The notes under the pieces are model-generated. The model was given only the letters and a program-made list of their open reading frames with translations. It did no database searches and was not told where the DNA came from. This document shows positions 61,801-64,000 of a stretch of 64,000 nt of DNA, one piece after another. The position numbers and the translations under genes were made by a program. Numbering within the stretch: position 1 is the stretch's first letter; each line of letters opens with the position of its first letter. The DNA comes from Mesocentrotus franciscanus (taxonomy: Eukaryota; Echinodermata; Echinoidea; Camarodonta; Strongylocentrotidae). The stretch is taken from NCBI GenBank assembly GCA_037976565.1, contig CP137667.1, positions 1,727,390 through 1,791,389 of the forward strand, written 5' to 3'.

Positions 61801-63306
61801 CCTTTCAATTATATTAGCCGATTGCATTACAGGGTTCTTGAAATAGACTGGGGCTTTGTCAATCCAGATATAATTGAATTCAAACATATTGATTAACACA
61901 TTTCTTTTCGTTTGATTTTCTAAGCTTTCGATATCAGCATTACGTAAACTGACATTCACATGTTTGAACTACACCATCACTCCTCTGACATATATCTCCC
62001 TCATTGATACACAGGTATGCGTAGAAGTGGGCAACAATTCCTTTCATAAAAATCCATGTAGGGTCTTGTGTACTTAGGTTATTAACTTAATCATCATCTT
62101 CTTGTATAGGGTCGTGCGCACCGATGGAAAGCCATTTCTTTCATGTCTTCTCGCTGGATCTGAAGAAGATGATTTACTAGCCTATACTTCATCCAACCCT
62201 TCAGAAGAATGGTTTGATCCGGGTTATTCCAATACATGGTACATGAAAGACGAGGATAATGATGGGCGAGACGACTATTGCAGGTATGTTTCATATTCTC
62301 CTTTGTCCCTATTTTTCTCATTCGTTGTCTAGGGTAAAATGTTTGCATTGTACAAATATTTACTAGCCAACATTTGCATTTTTTGCAGTTTCAGATGTCA
62401 ATTGACAGAGACATAATTGAGAACAAATTGTTGAGACATAATGATCCAGTGATTGATGAACTTTCATTAAATGATATTATTCACTTATCTCCAATATTTA
62501 TCATTGGGTTCTCTTCTTCATTTTTAAAACTTTTTGCAAAGAACATCTAAATTAAATTAAACAGTCAATAGAGTGGTGAAGTGTGACGTCATCAAAAAAT
62601 CTATTTTTGGAATTTCTCAATTTTTTCTTCATTTTCGGAAAGACCACCAAAAATAATGTCCAAATGTCGAAAACCAATTGAATATGTTAAGTATTGGCTG
62701 AGATATGACCATCTGAATAAAAAGATTGCCTATGGGAACTCAGTGCTATATTGCTCTGGCTCCTAATGTTATGAGCCAGAGCAGATAGCGCCAATGGTGC
62801 AGTGACCCATTTTTGTTGTTTTTGTCGCCTGGTTGGAGTGTTTATGGTAGGCCTATCCTTGGTAATGGGTAACTTATGAATTATCTGCCTTACAGACTAC
62901 CATGACACTCCTATCGTTTTCAAATTAAAAGAAGTACTATTGATACTTCATAGTTACATATGTTTTTTTATACAAATGAATAGTTGCCATGTTAACCGTA
63001 TCAAAGACCAGTGCAATTCTCTTTAAAGGCCTGCAGAGGTCGATCCATAAAGGGGCACACATTAAAGCAATGATGTCCATCACAATCAGGAATTAAATGG
63101 AGACTGAATAAGAAATGACACCACCTTCCATTATATATTATCAATCTTTTCTTCTTTACAGATGTATCGGTAGTGTGCCCTCTATTTTGGTTGTCTGTTT
63201 GAAAGCTGGAGCAAATGGATTTGAGGGATCAGGCAGCGATTTCTTACCTCCGAACGCTCCCGAAGAATGTCTCTTCCACCAAGCCGATCCTTTCTTTGGC
63301 TTCTAA
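24876..63306 (+). CDS. Gene B: secreted protein with 8 CUB domains, 1 Ig domain and C-terminal Cys-rich repeats (28 exons)
   Basis: A complete exon set read by GT-AG sites and continuous phase: exon 1 is a signal peptide, then a linker, CUB1-CUB4, an Ig domain, CUB5-CUB8 and three C-terminal exons. The summed coding length is about 3.86 kb (about 1,285 aa). CUBs 1, 3 and 5 form one subtype (LxIGxG near the end of the first half); 2, 4, 6, 7 and 8 form another (SIASPNYP type). Each CUB has just two conserved cysteines. No transmembrane or GPI-like tail is seen, so secretion is inferred. One missing T in exon 22 stops the frame after about 980 aa as written. I know of no exact family match; role uncertain (recognition, matrix or gamete-surface protein are options). 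Confidence 0.85.
24960..25195. repeat. GA-rich microsatellite in intron 1
   Basis: GA and GACA repeats begin just after the exon-1 donor. ORFs on both strands here are low-complexity artefacts. Confidence 0.9.
25861..25912. repeat. CTT microsatellite
   Basis: About 17 uninterrupted CTT units inside intron 1. Confidence 0.95.
25935..26170. repeat. Direct repeat, left copy (about 235 bp)
   Basis: Diverged but alignable with 27,183-27,425: shared text includes cgttttgcacgcagtgcttg, ccgaaatcactcatgc, accgtccagg and atatctccactat. The two lie about 1.2 kb apart in intron 1 and may be ends of a decayed element. Confidence 0.65.
27183..27425. repeat. Direct repeat, right copy (about 240 bp)
   Basis: Counterpart of 25,935-26,170 in the same orientation. 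No reverse transcriptase or transposase frame is seen between the copies. Confidence 0.65.
28750..28885 (-). mobile_element. tRNA-derived SINE (minus)
   Basis: Plus strand reads aatgaggattaataccttaa, gcatcgacttggtttcgaac and gagaccattgttatatcact, the complement of a tRNA-like head. Further matching body sequence begins near 28,320 (ttacctgactgctaag), suggesting an interrupted copy. Confidence 0.75.
28942..28986 (+). CDS. Gene B exon 2: N-terminal linker
   Basis: Acceptor caattag and donor gtaatg, 45 nt, phase 1 to phase 1, reading LTSGTRAVTAGSQTG. It follows the signal peptide and joins CUB1. Support is phase fit and splice sites only. Confidence 0.65.
29190..30122. repeat. ACT trinucleotide array, main block
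   Basis: Over 900 bp of nearly continuous ACT triplets with scattered variants. All reading frames give homopolymer-like peptides (Thr, Leu, Tyr, or Ser/Val on the other strand), so the long ORFs are artefacts. Confidence 0.97.
30123..31034. mobile_element. 912-bp TIR transposon inserted in the ACT array
   Basis: Begins CACTGCAAAAACCAGAGTGT and ends with the complement CCTGGTTTTTGCAGTG. Inside each end are repeats of ggtgttaaatttaacacc. No transposase frame, so it is non-autonomous. Flanking ACT triplets hide the target duplication. Confidence 0.85.
31035..31200. repeat. ACT trinucleotide array, distal block
   Basis: Degenerate continuation of the array, separated from the main block by the transposon. 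Confidence 0.85.
31385..31960. repeat. 15-bp AT-rich tandem array (attattataatcatc)
   Basis: Units of attattataatcatc and one-base variants are repeated about 35 times. Open frames of 220 and 246 codons here are repeat artefacts (His/Tyr/Asn and Ile/Met). Confidence 0.95.
31972..32200 (+). mobile_element. tRNA-derived SINE (plus)
   Basis: tRNA-like head tgtctagtggatacgtcaac (A box) and GTTCGAGTCCC (B box), then body caatgtcctttggcaagaca and the tail region ttacagcgcttag. Same family as the minus copy at 1,795. Confidence 0.8.
32534..32742 (+). CDS. Gene B exon 3: CUB1 first half (type B)
   Basis: Acceptor tttctag and donor gtaaga. It reads GEGESFTIEP, then DIVWRVKVPESCDVLIVFEF and LYIGNGTKKSNDP. 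Longer than type-A halves and ending with the LxIGxG motif. NGT is a possible glycosylation site. Confidence 0.88.
32870..33005. repeat. AAT/GAT microsatellite
   Basis: About 135 bp of aat and gat triplets in the intron inside CUB1; the ORFs are artefacts. Confidence 0.95.
33113..33248 (+). CDS. Gene B exon 4: CUB1 second half
   Basis: The acceptor aatatag before 33,113 gives the phase-0 frame TWALSGYTNPSQIR, then AVWIRFSTSRSTGQRGF and TPTCSQ. A later AG (33,127) would put the exon out of frame, so the earlier site was chosen. Donor gtaaca. Confidence 0.82.
33824..33847 (+). CDS. Gene B exon 5: linker microexon (24 nt)
   Basis: Flanked by ttcgtag and gtaagt, phase 1 to phase 1, encoding DNTTVDTMG. 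VDTMG resembles IDTRG and FDTRG of the other linkers after type-B CUBs. Confidence 0.75.
34250..34335. repeat. TTA microsatellite
   Basis: About 85 bp of TTA triplets just upstream of the CUB2 exon. Confidence 0.95.
34440..34612 (+). CDS. Gene B exon 6: CUB2 first half (type A)
   Basis: Acceptor ctctag and donor gtaata. It reads DGETYQIASPNYPNHYPPD, TLTWGFQLPNSGDCRIYVTF and LDFETEQDNDQ. Phase 1 in, 0 out. Confidence 0.9.
35085..35150. repeat. GT microsatellite
   Basis: Interrupted GT and GC/GT repeats within the CUB2 intron. Confidence 0.9.
35402..35600 (+). CDS. Gene B exon 7: CUB2 second half
   Basis: Acceptor cttcag and donor gttggt. It reads VILGTTQSSSGSAV, then AYIRFTSLETSSTARGFM and TTDCEP. 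Somewhat longer than its paralogues. NVT is a potential glycosylation site. It joins directly to CUB3 with no linker exon. Confidence 0.88.
35964..36169 (+). CDS. Gene B exon 8: CUB3 first half (type B)
   Basis: Acceptor gttttag and donor gtacgt. It reads LELERNETYRLKTSNYP, ESWVIKVPQSCDILVEIV and LHIGKGSDMSANE. Confidence 0.9.
36576..36717 (+). CDS. Gene B exon 9: CUB3 second half
   Basis: Acceptor ttcag and donor gttagt. It reads LFFLSGNSVPRYLEVKSN, LAWVRFTSDQDDSSRHPGF and TSTCRN. Confidence 0.88.
37347..37379 (+). CDS. Gene B exon 10: linker microexon (33 nt)
   Basis: Flanked by gtatag and gtaagt, phase 1 to phase 1, encoding DDAIEHSFDTRG. Homologous to the linker at 50,672 (YVNAQSYIDTRG). 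Confidence 0.8.
37509..37582. repeat. Short 20-bp repeats leading into the minisatellite
   Basis: Four copies of acacatagtaatatacgac precede the 102-bp array. They look like a collapsed form of its agatagtaatagacga start. Confidence 0.85.
37583..40220. repeat. 102-bp minisatellite, about 26 near-identical units
   Basis: One partial unit, then 25 units from 37,679. Three units are 101 bp (four A instead of five). Each unit contains the perfect palindrome TAATTGGCCAATTA and the shorter AATGCATT. The long minus-strand ORFs (repeated MHSNSWILLRQVASDEIV) exist only because 102 is a multiple of 3. The array fills the intron before CUB4. Confidence 0.98.
40329..40495 (+). CDS. Gene B exon 11: CUB4 first half (type A)
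   Basis: Acceptor attcag and donor gtttga (a weaker donor). It reads FGDMYSISSPNYPNDYGN, ITWMFKIPENCQLNIVMN and FVTEGSFDK. Confidence 0.88.
40675..40875 (-). mobile_element. tRNA-derived SINE (minus)
   Basis: Plus strand reads gtaagtaagcaaccagggga, aatgaggattaatgctttac and gaacccgggacctcc, then gaggccattgttgtaccact. Same family as 18,115 and 28,750. The local ORF is not a gene. Confidence 0.8.
41320..41690 (+). mobile_element. tRNA-derived SINE interrupted by a MITE
   Basis: Head ctcgtggtgtagtggttcat and B box GGTTCGAATCC with body ccgtcctttagcaagacagt. The body resumes after 41,577 (attaatccacatttacc, acccacgtgtaaatgg). The gap is filled by the foldback MITE at 41,415-41,575. Confidence 0.85.
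41415..41575. mobile_element. 161-bp foldback MITE inside the SINE
   Basis: Same family as 2,378-2,528 (gactttagatttgcacgtcg and its complement at the other end), flanked by TA on both sides. More diverged than the copy at 2,378. Confidence 0.85.
41893..42052 (+). CDS. Gene B exon 12: CUB4 second half
   Basis: Acceptor tttcag and donor gtaagt. It reads VTIRTPESLVSEFYGDAIPE, STVTSIKFDSDRCCPSRGF and SPICD. It has an extra Cys pair (RCC) not seen in the other CUBs. Phase 1 out with A. Confidence 0.88.
43156..43182 (+). CDS. Gene B exon 13: linker microexon (27 nt)
   Basis: Flanked by ctcacag and gtaagt, phase 1 to phase 1, reading IITTETHPT. A threonine-rich spacer before the Ig domain. Confidence 0.72.
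43335..43625. repeat. 36-38-bp tandem repeat, about 8 units
   Basis: Units of aaccgaacaccacctaccca followed by ttcagatctatgaagc, some with an extra tt. It lies in the intron before the Ig exon. Confidence 0.92.
44170..44448 (+). CDS. Gene B exon 14: Ig domain
   Basis: Acceptor cccacag and donor gtgggc, phase 1 to phase 1. The I-set type pattern is clear: PLTVRRGLPTRITCTV, the core Trp in LRWLKDGEAIPHG, then DGRYTCEARNLAAA with the second Cys and the DxxxYxC motif. One Ig among CUB domains suggests an adhesion or recognition role. NYT is a potential glycosylation site. Confidence 0.95.
44798..45009 (+). CDS. Gene B exon 15: CUB5 first half (type B)
   Basis: Acceptor attacag and donor gtaatg. 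It reads IELERGESLYVKTPRYIF, YAWIVKAPENCTVNIEF and LEIGSGYNTSTNH. Closely related to CUB3. Confidence 0.88.
45490..47962. repeat. 52-bp polypyrimidine minisatellite, about 47 units
   Basis: Units of cattctttacttcctctgcc then tctcctctctactctctc and tttctcctcctacc, about 52 bp. All three plus frames lack stops because the tract is C/T-rich, which creates overlapping open frames of over 860 codons. They are not genes. The array lies in the intron inside CUB5. Confidence 0.97.
49242..49389 (+). CDS. Gene B exon 16: CUB5 second half
   Basis: Identical to gene A 1,194-1,341. It completes CUB5 across a 4.2-kb intron that holds the polypyrimidine array. Reads VVWMWFRSNGHMIPASNGFC and RPTCDQ. Confidence 0.86.
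49843..50083 (-). mobile_element. tRNA-derived SINE (minus), copy 2
   Basis: Duplicate of the SINE at 1,795-2,030 with the same internal sequence, carried by the segmental duplication rather than inserted independently. Confidence 0.7.
50431..50581. mobile_element. 151-bp foldback MITE, copy 2
   Basis: Duplicate of the element at 2,378-2,528 with the same TA flanks. Confidence 0.85.
50672..50704 (+). CDS. Gene B exon 17: linker microexon (33 nt)
   Basis: Same as gene A 2,619-2,651, encoding YVNAQSYIDTRG, phase 1 to phase 1. Confidence 0.8.
51351..51520 (+). CDS. Gene B exon 18: CUB6 first half
   Basis: Same sequence as gene A 3,298-3,467 (SGDSYTIASPNFP and PDCQLTIDF). Confidence 0.9.
51972..52234. 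mobile_element. hAT-like MITE with 8-bp target duplication, copy 2
   Basis: Same element and same GGGGCATC flanks (51,964-51,971 and 52,235-52,242). The interior is a little shorter and rearranged in homopolymer tracts compared with copy 1. Confidence 0.82.
52422..52599 (+). CDS. Gene B exon 19: CUB6 second half
   Basis: Same sequence as gene A 4,379-4,556 (YGDVIKEP and YADCEP). Confidence 0.9.
53231..53260 (+). CDS. Gene B exon 20: linker microexon (30 nt)
   Basis: Same as gene A 5,187-5,216 (DVTQPYVDVIG). Confidence 0.8.
54147..54322 (+). CDS. Gene B exon 21: CUB7 first half
   Basis: Same as gene A 6,110-6,285 (SSGDTYYIAS and PTCHLSIEF). Confidence 0.9.
54474..56515. repeat. 140-bp tandem repeat element, about 13 units
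   Basis: Same element as 6,437-7,770 but longer by about 704 bp, equal to five 140-bp units plus small indels. The flanks are otherwise almost identical. Confidence 0.85.
57225..57395 (+). CDS. Gene B exon 22: CUB7 second half, frameshifted
   Basis: Splice sites as in gene A 8,484-8,655, but the exon is 171 rather than 172 bases. A run of four T is three T here, so the frame reads into TAA at 57,345-57,347 after FSTNL. As written this truncates the protein in CUB7 at about residue 980 and removes CUB8 and the C-terminal region. A sequencing error in a T run is a real alternative. Confidence 0.85.
57405..57618 (+). mobile_element. tRNA-derived SINE fragment, copy 2
   Basis: Duplicate of 8,665-8,880, starting directly after the CUB7 second-half exon. 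Confidence 0.65.
58001..58346. mobile_element. hAT-like MITE, 8-bp target duplication, longer copy
   Basis: Same insertion as 9,262-9,520 (GGAAATTA at 57,993-58,000 and 58,347-58,354), but with about 90 extra internal bases around 58,160-58,255. Copy 1 has probably lost an internal segment. Confidence 0.8.
58386..58418 (+). CDS. Gene B exon 23: linker microexon (33 nt)
   Basis: Same as gene A 9,560-9,592 (GATPEPSIDEQG). Confidence 0.8.
59169..59341 (+). CDS. Gene B exon 24: CUB8 first half
   Basis: Same as gene A 10,296-10,468 (SDGDRYSIASPNYP and QGCQLSITF). Confidence 0.9.
59934..60093 (+). CDS. Gene B exon 25: CUB8 second half
   Basis: Homologous to gene A 11,088-11,247 with several amino-acid changes (YISTQD, DALTGDEGF, LQAQCDE). 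It is the first coding exon right of the identity break. Confidence 0.9.
61594..61774 (+). CDS. Gene B exon 26: linker and C-terminal repeat 1
   Basis: Acceptor cttctag and donor gtacag, phase 1 in and 2 out, fully in frame: GATTPVPSTPSLVVPIQQ, RRSYAITDRGM and FRGWVDVQGQGAPNDFCR. Compared with gene A it lacks about 67 linker bases and differs at several residues. Confidence 0.88.
62110..62283 (+). CDS. Gene B exon 27: C-terminal Cys-rich repeat 2
   Basis: Identical over 174 bases to gene A 13,851-14,024 (FLSCLLAGSEEDD, TWYMKDEDNDGRDDYC), phase 2 to 2. Confidence 0.9.
63162..63306 (+). CDS. Gene B exon 28: C-terminal repeat 3 and stop
   Basis: Acceptor tttacag. It reads CIGSVPSILVVCLKAGANGF and ECLFHQADPFFGF, then TAA. 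A few residues differ from gene A (Ile for Thr, Ser for Pro, Ala for Ser). Confidence 0.9.
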
Positions 63307-63565
63307 TCGTCTCCTCTTCATATGCTTACATTGTTTATTATAGCTACCAGGGAAACTTTGTATTTATCATTCTCAATCATTTCATATGTTTTTTTCTAGA
63401 AAGTTTGTTATCATACGTTTACTCGAAAGTTTTGGCCTGTTGGTATATTGGATCTGATAAGGAACTGAAAATTGCAAGCATTAAATACGATTAAGAGCGA
63501 GAGTGACTGCCCTATGGGAAAGCACTGTACGCGTTCATCTTCTTTACCCCTCATACATGTAATAC

Positions 63566-63571
63566 AATAAA
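63566..63571 (+). terminator. Poly(A) signal AATAAA of gene B
   Basis: AATAAA 260 bases after the stop, at the same relative place as in gene A. Confidence 0.6.
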
Positions 63572-63661
63572 CAGCATAATGAATCCATTGGTATATATTG
63601 GTAATACTGTATGTTGCATACAATGTTGACAGATTCGATGCCAGGTTCGATTATCAGGCTT

Positions 63662-64000
63662 TTAAGGTGACTCGGTAACAGTGTCGAAGGTTGATGAAAA
63701 AACTGCGTAATTTTGTATGAAACGTTACTTATTATATTCCTTCTACCGTACTAACCCACTAGCATGCAAAAAATCCTGAATAAATTCTCAAATCACAAAG
63801 ATATTTATGGTTTTCTTTGAAGGCATCACTGGTCAACACCTTCTAACAGTAAATTATCCCAACCATAACCGTTTTTCCATGAAAATAATACATACGGTAA
63901 GACAGATTTTTTTTCAACACTTAAATGTCTGGAATGATATATTGAGCCAATTGATAGCTTTTTTACGATTTATATTCACCCAAAATGTAGTTAAATTGTA
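63662..64000. other. Downstream intergenic sequence
   Basis: Homology with the region after gene A has ended. AT-rich, and I see no exon or element in it. Confidence 0.5.

Larger units (their letters stand above)
48049..63661 (+). repeat. Tandem segmental duplication, copy 2 (3' half of gene B)
   Basis: Copy 2 corresponds to 1-15,990. The offset starts at 48,048 and shifts at variable repeats: +5 at a pyrimidine tract near 49,470 and about +700 at a 140-bp repeat array. Copy 2 lacks about 755 bp present in copy 1 at 15,190-15,945 and about 700 bp present at 11,530-12,240. It carries its own A-rich insertion near 60,700-61,260. Homology stops near 63,661. Confidence 0.93.

Overview
This is eukaryotic DNA: AT-rich, intron-dense, and full of simple repeats, tRNA-derived SINEs and small inverted-repeat transposons. 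The repeat landscape and the large multi-CUB secreted-protein gene suggest a marine deuterostome, most likely an echinoderm such as a sea urchin. The organism is inferred, not proven. Nearly every long open frame in the window is a repeat artefact; the real coding sequence is in short exons of about 24-280 bases.

Layout. (1) 1-14,869 (+) holds the last 13 exons of a multi-CUB gene, here called gene A, whose 5' part lies left of the window. (2) 14,870-24,746 is intergenic and repeat-rich. It contains two first-exon-like copies (18,441 and about 18,569) and a frame-broken last-exon copy (20,688-20,775), which look like the remains of a collapsed third gene copy. (3) 24,747-63,571 (+) holds a complete paralogue, gene B: TATA-like box, signal-peptide exon, 28 exons in total, stop at 63,306 and a poly(A) signal at 63,566. 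Its introns carry an ACT trinucleotide array split by a TIR transposon (29.2-31.2 kb), a 15-bp AT-rich array (31.4-31.95 kb), about 26 copies of a 102-bp minisatellite (37.5-40.2 kb) and about 47 copies of a 52-bp polypyrimidine minisatellite (45.5-47.96 kb). (4) The 3' half of gene B and its introns (48,049 to about 63,660) repeat 1 to about 15,990, so the window spans a tandem duplication of about 48 kb.

Protein of gene B (about 1,285 aa if the frame is intact): signal peptide - short linker - CUB1 - linker - CUB2 - CUB3 - linker - CUB4 - linker - Ig domain - CUB5 - linker - CUB6 - linker - CUB7 - linker - CUB8 - Ser/Thr linker and a three-exon C-terminal Cys-rich repeat region with a DEDNDGRDDYCR motif. 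Every CUB is split by a phase-0 intron into two exons, and every module boundary is a phase-1 intron. I see no transmembrane segment, so a secreted extracellular recognition, matrix or egg-coat type protein is likely; the exact role is not evident.

Both copies show a coding problem. Gene B lacks one T in the second half of CUB7, giving an immediate stop. Gene A has about 67 extra bases in its C-terminal linker exon that break frame unless an internal splice acceptor is used. The two copies are near-identical up to about 10.6 kb / 59.5 kb and then clearly diverged, as expected for recent conversion or exchange, or for an assembly effect.
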